Shown piece by piece: positions 1-11,100 of a stretch of DNA of 64,000 nucleotides. Source of the stretch: Loripinus fragilis (lineage: Eukaryota > Mollusca > Bivalvia > Lucinida > Lucinidae); assembly GCA_964019695.1 (NCBI GenBank), contig OZ026521.1, positions 37,384,939 to 37,448,938 on the forward strand, written 5' to 3'. Numbering within the stretch: the stretch's first letter is position 1; the number at the start of each line of letters is the position of its first letter. The notes under the pieces are model-generated. The model saw only the letters and a list, made by a program, of their open reading frames with translations, did not search any database and was not told the origin of the DNA. The position numbers were made by a program, and so were the translations under genes.

Positions 1-880
1 TGGTATGAAGCATTGGGGATGTGGGTCCGGCCTTTTGTTCTTATGATGATCTTGGGTTCACCTTGATCTACTTTACGGCAAGATTACTATATTTAAACAT
101 ATTTTACTCAGAAAGCACAGGTCCATTTGAAATCAAATTTCATATAGAGTATGTATTTGATGATAATGCCTAAATATGACTTTATGATCCAGGTCACATC
201 ACCAAAATGGCTCGTACATGGTAAACACTTTAAAAAATCTTCAGAAACAAAAACGCCAATACATTATGTATGAAGCATTGAGGTTGTGGGCCATTTCAAA
301 TTGTTTTAACTTATTATCTTAGGCTGACCTTGACCTACTTTAAGACAAGTCCAAATTTGATCCCTTATGCATATATCTGATAGCTTGATGTTAAACTTAA
401 TGAGATAATGACTATAGATAAGCACCAGAGTACAAGGTTGACTGGTTATATTTCAGCCAATATCACTCCTATATGGCTGCCATCAAAACCTTTTTTTCTT
501 CTCAGAAATGGGGCCAATTGAAGCCAGATTTTGTACAGAGCATTACTGTGACTTGTTAAAGTTATATGGTCCAGGCTGCCATGCACATGTTAACTAAACA
601 TTCTTCAAAAATTAAACCCCAGAACCAAATGTCTTGTCTTCTCAGGTGTGATACCGGATTGTATCGATTCCTGATCTTTGCCTTCTTCATTACTTTGATA
701 TATTATATCAGGGATGTAGATCCTGGAAAGTTGGTTCAAATGATGATTCTAGGCTAACCTTGACCTAATTAAACCTTCAAGTAATTATATATTGTGATTC
801 AGATTCAGATGAACGCGGTAGAACCTTATGGTTCTCTGGTAAAATTTAAGACCAGGACAAATGAATGCTCTACTGTTTTC
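1..880. repeat. Dispersed direct repeats, downstream flank of copy A
   Basis: Related segments start near 1, 266 and 716, sharing TATGAAGCATTG, GTTGTGGG and TGACCTTGACCTACTT-like stretches. A short piece near 645-710 (TTGTATCGATTCCTGATCTTTGC) belongs to the retroelement 3' end also seen near 3200, 10000 and 19850. No gene seen. Confidence 0.6.
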
Positions 881-1224
881 ATGCTGCCCTTGAGCGTCTG
901 AAAAATCAATATCTAAAACAATGGAAGGGAATAAACAAGAACACATCGTTAGATAGATTGAATTTACTTATATTACTATACAAACTTGATCACAAACTAG
1001 CAAAAAAGACAAAAAATGGGGAAAATTCAAGGATAAACTAAAACAGTTTTTTTTCACGAATAAAAAGGGATGGCAACATTTTTGCCAGCATTAAACGCCC
1101 ATTTTAATTTCTATTCCAGTAGTTTGTTATGGACATTCAATGTCAGCCTGATGGAAATAAAGAGAAGACAGAAATAAATTTGAAAAGGAAAAACTGAACT
1201 TTTATACATATTTGGTTTCATAAA

Positions 1225-1435
1225 GGAGTTCCAGCGATAAGGCGCTCACTTTCCCTAATTGACATAACAAACATCAAATTTTCAAGTTGCCATAATTCTT
1301 TTAAAACTGGCGTGGTTTGGCAGTAAAATATCCACACGAAGCATCAAAATACGTATCAAAGCAAACCATGATTCACAAAGCCCTGAAAAGTTGAAATTCA
1401 TGCCTTTCAGTTTGTTTCAGGATGCTTCTCCCCTG
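1225..1435 (+). repeat. Dispersed repeat, related to 34365-34540
   Basis: Shares GGAGTTC.AGC.ATAAGGCG, TTCCCTA.TTGACAT and TTTAGCAGTAAAATAT-type blocks with 34365-34540. Family unknown; non-coding. Confidence 0.6.
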
Positions 1436-1509
1436 CTTTTTGGTCACGGAAAATTAATTTTGAGCACCAACTGTGCTAGTTAGTTTTAGTAACATGTATG
1501 GGAAATTGA

Positions 1510-1630
1510 CGATAAACTAAAGTAACCAATTGTCATAATCATACTGATTTTAAAAATTTGTACAGTTGATGTAAAACGACCATTTTGTAAAATTGTTTAC
1601 CTTAGTTTATCGTCAATTATCAAGCTCGCT
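1510..1630. repeat. Small foldback
   Basis: Ends TTGACGATAAACTAAAGTAA and its near-complement at 1600-1619 form arms around a 70-nt loop. MITE-like; absent from the copy B flank as far as I can align. Confidence 0.6.
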
Positions 1631-1882
1631 TGTTTTTCTCCAAAACCTTGTCTGGTACCCCCCCTGAGTAAAATCTGCATCATTTTGGACTCAAACATAT
1701 AGCTATGTAAAATCACTTAAATATTAAATTCTTGGTCCAATTCATATGTAATGCATTCCTATTTAGCCAAATGTCTTGCAATGTTTACATGGAGTATCTG
1801 AAAACCATAGATATTTTTATGATGAACTATGAGAAGCTTATGCACTATGTTTTTTATATAAAATATAAAGGTAAGTAAAAAG

Positions 1883-2229
1883 TTTAATAGAGGATCTTAC
1901 ATGAGTGCTCATGTTTTATTGAATTTATTAAACGAGTTGGGGAAAAGAGATAAAATGCGAGGCTTGCCGAGCATTTTATCTCTTTTTCGCAACGAGTTTA
2001 ATAAATTCAATAATACAAGAGCACGAATGTTAGATTCTATTTATCATATGACAAATACTTTGAAATCTCATTTCTGGCGTAAAAACGTTATAATTTTGTC
2101 ATTATGTACGCAACGTTGTTATGGACGTCATAACGTTTCCCGAAAATCGATAAACCACTAGTGGTTTACAGATTTTATTGCATGGCGTTATTTCACTCCG
2201 AGACGCGACGTCATATGATAAATAACATT
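1883..2229. mobile_element. Foldback MITE, family 3 (copy-A specific)
   Basis: Inner palindrome with arms ATTGAATTTATTAAACGAGTTG and CAACGAGTTTAATAAATTCAAT around GAGATAAAATGCGAGGCTTG..., followed by a common body ending GCGACGTCATATGATAAA. The copy B flank at about 42325 continues without it, so the empty site is visible. Other members: 4230-4700, 14700-15040, 15041-15375, 44390-44705. Confidence 0.8.
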
Positions 2230-3119
2230 AAAACACTTCTGTAAACAAAACGAAAAAAGATTTGTAAACCTATTATAACACTAAAGGGATGTGTCTGTCA
2301 AGCGGAACCCTTAATATATTAGAGCTTGTAACCAACAACACAGGGGAAAGAAGGTCACATTGCCTCTTCAAATTAGTTTTGGGAAGTACTGGTATATTTT
2401 ATAAGCTATTTTTTTCTGCATATTTGCACATTAGATCCAGCTGTTGTTGAGTCATTGTTAATTGTTGCTCCCATTGTTTGTGGCTGTTTTGAGTTTGGTC
2501 CATGTCTTGTGATGTATTTCATAGTGACCTTGCTAGTTTTGCAATCATCTCACTGAGGAAGAGAGAGCAGGTTGCTTTACTTTAATTGTGTTCTTACTGT
2601 CGTATGGGTGTCTGTGTTCTGTTTCTCTTCCTCACGGTGCCTTGGGTATGTCTGTAAAACGTGAACTGGTTGTGGCATTACCTGGTTATGCTCCATAGGT
2701 TTAGATAAACCAAAATGTTGTGCATAAAATTGTAAATATTTCCTTACCAACAATTTAAACATTTGTTTTGAGTGCTCAAAAGAGCCGTCTCATTGAGACG
2801 GTTCTTTAAAGTACCCACAACATATGTTTAGGTCGAGAAACAAGAACACTTAGTTTTTGATTACACATTTTTAACTAAAGGCCTGTTGACTCACTAATAT
2901 TCAATAAGAATGCTTTTGTGCCTGAATGAGCTTTGAATCTATTTATTTTATTCCTCGATACTTTCTTCCTTGCATTTACAAAAACAATGGATATGCGTGT
3001 CAAAATAAATGAGAGAAATCACAAGTTTGCTAGTTTTAAATTATTCAATCTTGATTACAGCTTGCAGACTTTTTTATGCAAACAATTGTTTTCTATCTGC
3101 AAATGCCTTTTGATAACCT

Positions 3120-3250
3120 TTTGGGAAAGGGCTGACCTCTTAGCTCTCTTGTGTGTGTTTCCTTGTGTTTTTGTCACTTTCCCATATGGTGTCTCGGATC
3201 AGGTGTGGTACATGTTTGTATTGATTCCTGACCTTTGCCTTCTTTAATGT
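3120..3250 (+). repeat. Retroelement 3'-end fragment
   Basis: Matches in opposite orientation 10000-10140 and 19830-19960: GGGCTGACCTCTTAGCTCTC, CACTTTCCCATATGG, CAGGTGTGGTAC and TTGATTCCTGACCTTTGC. It is the transcript-sense 3' part of the element whose coding piece lies at 20349-20726. Confidence 0.65.
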
Positions 3251-3422
3251 TTGAAAGATGGCGGCTGCAATGATTGTTAACAACTGTAACGTCACGGTCA
3301 TGTGTATCTCTATCGAAACCAACGTGCTTTTCTATCCAAACAACACTGGTAAACCTTCACAGATGGCAACATCGATGGTGCAAAGAACTATGACGTCATT
3401 GAGACATATTTTACTACCCTGT

Positions 3423-3655
3423 TTAACCATTAAAGCGCCTCCTACAATATGCAGCTGGCAAATATTCAAAGCGCCACCTACGATATGCAGCTGGCAATGT
3501 ACTCAAAACTTGTTGATATTTTATTAACAAACTAATCTGATCTTTCATGAAAATCATCGGCCAGCAGACGATTTAAAATCTTATTTTTTCCATTAATCTT
3601 TCAAGAAATCACAAACTTTGTCGTATGGTGCATTTGTGATCGCTTCAAGGGTTAA
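3423..3655. mobile_element. piggyBac-like MITE with TTAA ends
   Basis: Begins TTAACCATTAAAGCGCC and ends CGCTTCAAGGGTTAA. Terminal CCnTTAAAGC and TTAA target duplications fit piggyBac-type elements. The shared copy at 42978-43187 shows that it predates the duplication. No coding capacity. Confidence 0.75.
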
Positions 3656-3699
3656 CAGTAATGAGACATTAAAAAGAGTCTAAAACATGTTAATGAAAC

Positions 3700-3898
3700 A
3701 CAGTAAACCCTGTCTTAAGCAGTCACTCATAAGGCCAAAATGGTTTTAAAGATTGATTCTTGCTTAATGCGGTCAAAAGTATGGCAGAATGCTCCAATGA
3801 GCATTCTGCAATACTTTCGACCTGCATTAAGCTACCATCTGTCTTTAAGGCATTTGGTTTGTCTATTTTTGAGTGACCGCTTAAGACAGGTTTTATTT
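3700..3898. repeat. Foldback MITE (AAACCTGTCTTAAGC ends)
   Basis: Outer arms AAACCCTGTCTTAAGCAGTCACTC and GAGTGACCGCTTAAGACAGGTTT flank an inner hairpin around GCAGAATGCTCCAATGAGCATTCTGC. The paralogue at 43380-43700 carries an extra 108-bp insertion. Confidence 0.8.
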
Positions 3899-4229
3899 TA
3901 GTTCTAAGCTGTCATGGGGAGACATCACAAACAGAGGAAAAGCTGATAGAGCAGAAGAAGGAGGAGTCATGCAGCTACAAGAAGTTTTCTCGTTCTTTCT
4001 CATTCATGCTCGAGGAATTCTCCTAGAATTAAAAGAGAAAAATACTGTTACACTAACAGACCTGTATGAGATGAGCCATGTCAATGGTAAAACCTTTTTA
4101 TTGCGCGTGAACAAAAAAAGAACAAACCACCCTGTGCGTTTCAGCAGTGGGACTAGCACCGTTACTGCAAATAATGCTTGGCACATGTATAGTTATAGTT
4201 GCAAAATCAATAATTGTAACATTCTAATT

Positions 4230-4700
4230 ATTATCAGATGACGTTGGACCTGGGAGTGATATAACGCCATCTACTAAAATCAATAAACCATGCGTGGTTT
4301 ACATATCCATTGACGTTATGTAATGACAGTCATAACGACGCCAAGTATACATTGCAAACACATTGCACGCCAAAAACGCAATTCAAAGTAATTTTAGTGT
4401 CATATGATAAAGAGAATTCAACATTCATGCTTGTGTAGTATTGAATGTACTGAGAAATATACTAAACTCATTGCAGAAAGCAATAAAATGATTGACAAAC
4501 TTCGCATTTTATCTCTTCCGCGACCTGTTCAATAAATTCAATCAAACATGACCACCCATGTAAGGTCCTCCAATTCTTAAATAAATACAGAGCAGGCCTT
4601 CTTGAGACTTCCCTGTTCTCAAACATCAGTAAAAGGATTTTCTTGTGACATGACCTCATATCATATTTGGTCTCTGAAAAACTAACCTGAAACAAAATAG
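4230..4700. mobile_element. Foldback MITE, family 3
   Basis: Reverse-oriented relative of 1883-2229: body with AACGCCA...AAACCA.G.GTGGTTTA first, then the TTTATTGAATTTACTAAAC-type palindrome and GCATTTTATCTCTTCC. Present in both flanks (44390-44705). Confidence 0.7.
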
Positions 4701-4834
4701 TTTAAACCAGTTCATGAGAGCTTTGTTCCGATGACATTATTGCCATGGTATTATTTAAACGTTCATGTGCAGCTATCAAGTTGGGCTACATGTCTATTTT
4801 TTATTTGATCCCACATTTATGTCCATACTTAGTG

Positions 4835-5165
4835 CAGTGCTTTTGCCAGCAATTTTGGGGAAAGGCCCCTGGCCAAAATTGGGAAAAAATGTTCGACTTA
4901 ACATCAAAACTAGGAGAAATTAACGATATCCTCAAAATCAAGTTATTTAAGATTGTATTATGCCAAGCATACCACTTAAGCACAAGCGTTTAAGTATCAT
5001 TCTGATATGGGTCATATGTTTCGCATAAGTAGTAGTGCACCCTAAAAAAGTAAAAATATACTTTTATCTATTCGGAAAATCAGACATGATATTGGGAAAA
5101 AGTGGCTATTTTCGATGACAATGGGGCCTAAATTCGGCCCCTAGAGATGGGCAGAAAATCCCCTA
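4835..5165. mobile_element. Copy-A specific insertion, TAGTG duplication
   Basis: 331 bp between TAGTG at 4830-4834 and TAGTG at 5166-5170. The copy B flank has a single TAGTG joined directly to TATCCATT near 44954, an empty site. Contains CAATTTTGGGGAAAGGCCCC and no supported gene; non-autonomous element of unknown class. Confidence 0.75.
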
Positions 5166-5743
5166 TAGTGTATCGATTAGCAAAGGCTCTTGTTAGATTG
5201 TACACTTGCACAAGCTCACCTGGGCCTTCACTGTTCACTTATGCACTGAATTAAGGAATCGCATATACTAACTTATTTGTGTATTCTTTTTCCATTCATT
5301 TCCTTTAAAACATAAATTTATGCTCACAATTAGAACTGCCTTACAGATGCAGTTCTAGAGTCCCAAAATCTATGTGAATGGTCATTTAGCATAAAATTAG
5401 GAGCCTTACCACTGCACATTCAAATACTCCATTGACTAATAAAGGAAGAAGGACGTATAGTATACACATAGCTGTTAGTAAAAAAGAATGAATTATGGTA
5501 TAAGTATCCTATAATAACAGTCCGAAAAGTTAGAGAATTCAAACAAGTTGGTACTAACTATGACTTTACATGTACTAGAACCTATCATCAATATGTAATT
5601 GACCTAAATTTTGATTGATCTAGAGCGTGTCATCTGCAGGGCAACATTCTGCAATGTTATCCTGTTATAGCCCTTGTAGGTATTACCTTCTGATAATGCT
5701 TCAAGGAGCCTTTTTTTAAATATGAAAACACGTTCTTCAATGG

Positions 5744-6055
5744 GTTTTTTGCTTGTTTTGTTGCTTTACGTCCCAAGAAAACAGCTAAGGTCATGGCTGG
5801 ACGGTCAGTTTACCTAACCACACTTTTTTCCTGGGCAAACGTGAACAAGCGGTTAACCAGTACTTCGTGCACATACTTTCGCTTGTAACTGACAACAACC
5901 AATCTTGAATGATTCAGCAGAAGGGAGGAGAATGACCGTAGAAATTATTTCATGATCAATCTCCACCAAAGTATAGGACTGGGCCGGGATCGAACTCGCG
6001 ACCCCTGGATCTGCAGTCAGACTCCCATCTGTATCCAGACACGTTACCTACTGCT
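5744..6055 (-). mobile_element. tRNA-derived SINE with 12-bp target duplication
   Basis: Flanked by GTTCTTCAATGG at 5732-5743 and 6056-6067. On the minus strand the head has a pol III B box, GAGTTCGATCCCGGCCC, preceded by a plausible A box, and the 3' tail includes TTCTTGGGACGTAAAGCAAC. The copy B flank joins across the site near 48470. Insertion after duplication, or loss from B. Confidence 0.88.
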
Positions 6056-6096
6056 GTTCTTCAATGGTGAACAAGAATAAGAATCCATTATTCGTC

Positions 6097-6300
6097 TGAG
6101 GATGGGATTGAAAAATCTGTCCCTCACAATCACCGTTTGTCATCACTCGACAAGCATCGTGATGGCAAACGATGATCCTCAGAATTGATTTTTCTATCCC
6201 ATCCTCACACTTATGATAGATTCTTATAGTCTCTTGCGATCACTGTTTGTCATCACTCAGCAAGCCTCCTGATGCCAAACAGTGATCCTCGGGGGCTTTG
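6097..6300. repeat. Inverted repeats shared with copy B flank
   Basis: GAGGATGGGATTGAAAAATC pairs with GATTTTTCTATCCCATCCTC, and CACCGTTTGTCATCACTCGA pairs with TCGTGATGGCAAACGATGAT. A second, smaller hairpin (GATCACTGTTTG / CAAACAGTGATC) follows at 6238-6294. The counterpart is 48508-48675. Confidence 0.75.
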
Positions 6301-7911
6301 GGCTTGTAAAAGTATCATGTGTCTATTTATTCTTACTCTACCGGTAATATTGCCTACAGACATTCTTTGCTTCCAAAGGAGAACCTTTTTTAAGAACATA
6401 GATATACTGAGACAATACTACATGCGCAAGATGAACAAACCATCATGTTATGGTCACACAAGAGCAAAAATTGTATAATTATACTATGGTAGATATTCAG
6501 GAAGCCAGTGTTTCAAATCAAAAGTAACATTTACACTCGAGTTTGGTGTTAACTTGCACGATATGATATATGAGGATTACATGTTAATATTGTCTTGTCA
6601 TATGTAAAACTAAAAAAACTGTACTTTTTTGTATGGTGATGATACAGAGTAACCATGGGGTTTTACGTTCTAGTCTTAATGGACAAAATCTATCAACAGT
6701 TCATCACTCATTTACATATTTTCTGTTGTTGTGTTTTAATTACAATAACATGATGCTTATTAAAATATATATGCAAAATACATAGTTAGTACCAACATAC
6801 TTGAATGGATAGACATATAGGGGAAGAAGTATACATAAAACATGAGGTAGAAAGCAACATGCGGGAGAATTGTTCAAAAGGGAATCAGATTTAAGACTGA
6901 CTACAACCAGGGGACAAACTGAAAAAAAAAGATATGTTTTAAATACAAGTTAATACAAACGTTTGCTATTATTATATAATAACATTAAATTCAAAATTAT
7001 TTTCCCAGTTTTATCATTTTAATTGTAATAGTTTAAACATAAATTATGAAACATTTTTGAAAACTGAGACCAGTTTCTCGTAAAATTTACCCAAGTAGGT
7101 ATTGCTCTTTGTTTAAATAAGGAAAGGAACAGTAAAATATTTTGCTTTGAAAGTCAGATTTGCGAGACTGTCTAAACAAATGTGTCTTAGATTCTGAAGC
7201 TAAAATGATAGTCATTTTTATATTTGAATCTTGAAATTAATGAAGTAAACTGAGAGAAATATATTTGAAGTGGTAATAATACTATATCATACATTGCTGT
7301 GTATTCAAGTTTAAAGCAGCTTTCTATTCTTTCAATGCATATTGCATATAGATTTTAACAAATGAGACTCCCTAAATATGCCAAATAGAAATTCTGATTT
7401 ATGTTGGAATAATTAACTGAAGAAACTATACATGTTGAAAAGGGCATTCTGTTACAGAAGCAATCGCATTTACAAAAGGAAAATGAATATCAAGAAGAAA
7501 TGATTTAGATTATGTTTAAATTAACTGACTGACAATAACTGACGCGTTTCGTTTTTATGAGTTATAATCTCAGACACAACTCTGCTTTTTAGAATTAAGA
7601 AATGTTCAGAAAATGTGAAATTTATTTGCATGATTAGTGGAAAAGTAATAAATTACATTTATTAGTTGAAGTCGAAAAAGATAATGGCAACATCTATCCT
7701 TTATAGTCACATGCAAGAGAAAAATATTAAGATGGTTAAAAAGCACATCTACATAACATGAAAAATAGTAATAAAATTTGATTATAAATTTTGAAAGTAT
7801 ACAAAAACGTTAGAAAGAGAATGGATATTATAATAAAACTATACAAAATAGTCGTTTTCTCAGCGTAGCCTTGCGATATGTTCCTCTGTAACAGTCCTCA
7901 GCCAAGTAAAC

Positions 7912-8115
7912 TTATTTGTTCCAGGGTGTAGCTTCATTATCTTGGTGTGACAAATCTGCATCATTATCATTATAACTAAATGCGCTATACAATTTTTGCT
8001 TATTTCTAGTATTTGCTTCAGTATTTTCTTTAGTCTCTCTGTCATCACCACCAACACCTCTCCCAAGAGCTTCAACAATATCCATTGCAACAAACGAGCC
8101 ACGAACTAAGGCTTT
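7912..8115 (-). CDS. iGluR A, exon x12: cytoplasmic tail and stop
   Basis: Proposed terminal exon of 67 codons and TAA, starting after CCGTTTCAG at 8116. It begins KALVRGSFVAMDIVEALGRG, is then rich in D, E, N and K, and ends TPWNK, with no clear PDZ ligand. The open frame extends 32 codons further 5', but in copy B an in-frame TAA sits just before that extension. In copy B the same frame is kept and some differences are synonymous here but not in the overlapping 80-codon frame. The phase fits x11. It lies 4.9 kb from x11, so the assignment is likely but needs transcript support. Confidence 0.65.
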   Translation of the reverse strand, partial: KALVRGSFVAMDIVEALGRGVGGDDRETKENTEANTRNKQKLYSAFSYNDNDADLSHQDNEATPWNK

Positions 8116-11100
8116 CTGAAACGGAGCATAAAGTTGTCTTCTGTTAATTCTTTGAAATATCGCAGCAATCTTTAACGTAAAATAAACCACAAATTTAAGT
8201 AAACTTTTCATTTGGCTTTTCTGATCAGAGGTTTTAGACTCTTTTTCCTCTAGTTATTTTAGCTTTCGTAGCTTTATATTCATGGCTTCACTGAAAGATT
8301 GTACAAAAGCCAACAAAGCTAATACAAGGTTTTCACAGTTATGTAGTACCTGTAGTATACTGTAAATAGCTGATGCACAGATTTCAACAGCTGATTTACA
8401 TGTTCCTAGGAGTAAGAAAGATTGGTCGAATTGTAGAGGTGTTTAAAATGTCCAATCAATTGCTAAGATCATAAGATGGTGACTTTTTGAAATACAGACA
8501 CAACACACGTTTAACGACTCAGATCCTTGTTCAAATCCTTTTTGTTTTATTAAAAACAGAATCACCAACGTTTTGTTAATAATATAAGGACCCATTAGAA
8601 AGATGGCAGAGCCTTTACTGTATCATGCGTATGTGCGTATCGAGTATTTTAATTTCACGTTTGTATCCTTAAATACATTTAATGCAATATCTATTTTACT
8701 AGCTAGCCAAATATTTCTCATATATCACTTTTGGAAAAATTCTTTGATTTTAACTCTGGATAATGTTTTACATTTTTCAAATAGCCAATCAGTATGGCTT
8801 GTTCAAAAATGTCTTGATCTGAGCAGTTATTGATGTCAAATTCCATGTAGTATACATATTTCTTCAGAAAATTAATAGAAGTTGCAGTGGTAGTTATGTC
8901 CATCTTTATTCCCCTTACTCATGGATCATTTAGTCATATATGGCCCAGTGTACGAGATTTGGGTAGACATGCCTGAGCCTTCGCAACATGGGATAAGTAC
9001 CAAATTTTCTTGTGCCGGCACATATAAACTTTTGCAGTTTTTTTTCTTCATTGGCATGAATGTTAACATGTGGAAAAGTATTCAGTCAAATCAAGGTCAT
9101 GGGGACCAGTTTTCACATCCAACTCTCAGTAGTTCAAGTAAAACAAGTTACCCTTTAATTAATATATGTGTAACAAAAAAATTCTTGGCTAGTTAACTTA
9201 TTTCCTTTCGTAAAAATGTATTGTGGTTACTAAATATCACCTTAGTGGAAGTTTGGCATTATTATCAATATACCATTTCTGACATATATTTCTGGTATAC
9301 AATGGGTTTAGACTTGCATTACTTCAATAAAGAGTCAGTGAAAAGGAAAACAAGTGAGTATGACCAGAAAATGCCATTTATTTTATACCTAGCAGTGAAA
9401 TCAATGCGCATCAAAAACTAATAAAAGTGATATCAATCATAAGTGAAATTATTTGATATCAATCACTATTGATTGATATCAGCCTATATTTTCAATGTAG
9501 CGTTTTCGGTATACCTCTGACTTTTCCATTCATTTTTTGCATTTCACTTCAGAATTTCAAACGCCCATAACTTTCTTATTTGTGAACGAAAACATCAAGT
9601 GTGGGTATGCATTTTCTTAGTTAGAACGTGACATATATTTTGGTACCAAAATTATTTGGGTTTGCATTTTCAGCACCTCCTTTTTCAGTGCATGTAGCCT
9701 ATGACAAGTATAAAATAAAAAGAAAATTACTTCTTTTTGGTAAATATCAAATATATTTCATCTCGTGAGTTGCTGCGCACTCGTGAAAATTCTGATGTTT
9801 TCAACACACTCAATGAAACATATTTGGTATTCACCGCAAAAAAGTAAATATCCTCTATATACACAGATCATAGACTGGCCAATGGCATGGTGAGAAAGAG
9901 ACATTAGAAAATGAAAGCAAGAATACAAGTAAAGTAAAGCAATTAACTTGCTCTTCCTCAGCGATATGGCTGCCAAACTAGAAAGGAATCAAAGTACTAA
10001 TTATTATAAAATAGCAGGACCAAACACAAAGTAAGAAAGCACACCTGACCCAGGATACCATATGGGAAAGTGACAAAACAATTAAACATCACAAACGAGA
10101 GCCGAGAGGTCAGCCCTTTCCCAGCAGGTGACCACGAGGCAGCAATGAACAGATGCAAAATCATGACAAACATAAGACATAAATAACACAAATGATCCAC
10201 TGAAGAAGTATGGCCTTGAAACAGTCAGTAAAAATATTTTACTGGAGGGCTTAACCGGTTTCACATCGCCAACCTGAGGCAACCTCACCCTTAGTTCAGA
10301 TATGGATCAAGACACCTAGATGTTTGGTTTGCATGAACGACCCCTATCTTATCAATCCTCCTAGAACATATAAATCAATATATAAAAAGGAGCTAAAGCA
10401 AAGATAAGACTCAACAGTACATTAAACTGAATACCGGAGCAAAAGAAATCCAACAGGTAAACCCCAGTGAGCCTAACAACAGCCAAAGCATCAGGCCCCT
10501 ACAACATCACAACCCACAGAACTACAGTACCTTTAACCTCTAAATAAAGAAAGTCCCAGTGACATATACATCGCTTCCCGAAGAGTTTGTCTGAAGCAAG
10601 CACCTTGAATAGGATTTGATTGATGAAAGTAAAGACTCACCTTGGCACTGCACTGCTGAATTCCTGATAAATTTATAGGTTAAATTGTGTGGTATGCATA
10701 ACTCTACAACTTGACTCCTAAATAATAACTAAAAATGCTTATCCCTTAACAATCAACTATCTGAATAACTCAACACTAGTTTTCAGGAGTCACTCTTGGA
10801 CTCATCATTTGATTTTGTAGAGCCTTTAACTGTAATTCAGTCACACTTGACGCTTTTCATTCTGGATACTAGTAAACAGGTACTTTGGCAAACAGTGAAG
10901 ACACAGGTGAAATGCCACTTAAGGCAGTATTTTACCAGTGGCCACACTGTTTGGTAACATACAAACAATCTTCACGAACAGAAAACAATCGTTTTTTTAG
11001 AAATTTGGACTGTAAAACACTAAAAACACAACATGGACAATTCCAAATTCATTGTATCACTATGCAAGGGATAATCTATATCACTATGCAAGGGATAATC

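Larger units (their letters stand above)
900..7650. other. 3' flank of copy A, paralogous to 41.0-50.0 kb
   Basis: Non-coding flank aligning in order with about 41000-50000, with more divergence than the gene introns and several copy-specific insertions. Anchors: 2400-2680 with 42470-42720; 3240-4740 with 42830-44880; 5220-5700 with 47960-48440; 6060-7650 with 48470-50030. Apart from the repeats listed separately I see no gene. Confidence 0.8.

Noticed and set aside
3900..4030. Conserved GETSQTEEKLIEQKKEESC-like frame in both flanks (also 43710-43828)
   Set aside because: Short, no splice signals recognised, changed residues between copies, adjacent to MITEs. Most likely repeat-derived; not enough evidence for an exon.
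7860..8102. 80-codon open frame overlapping the tail exon, kept in both copies
   Set aside because: Some differences between the copies (for example at about 8045) are silent in the 67-codon tail frame but change this one, and its content is not receptor-like. It is a shadow frame.
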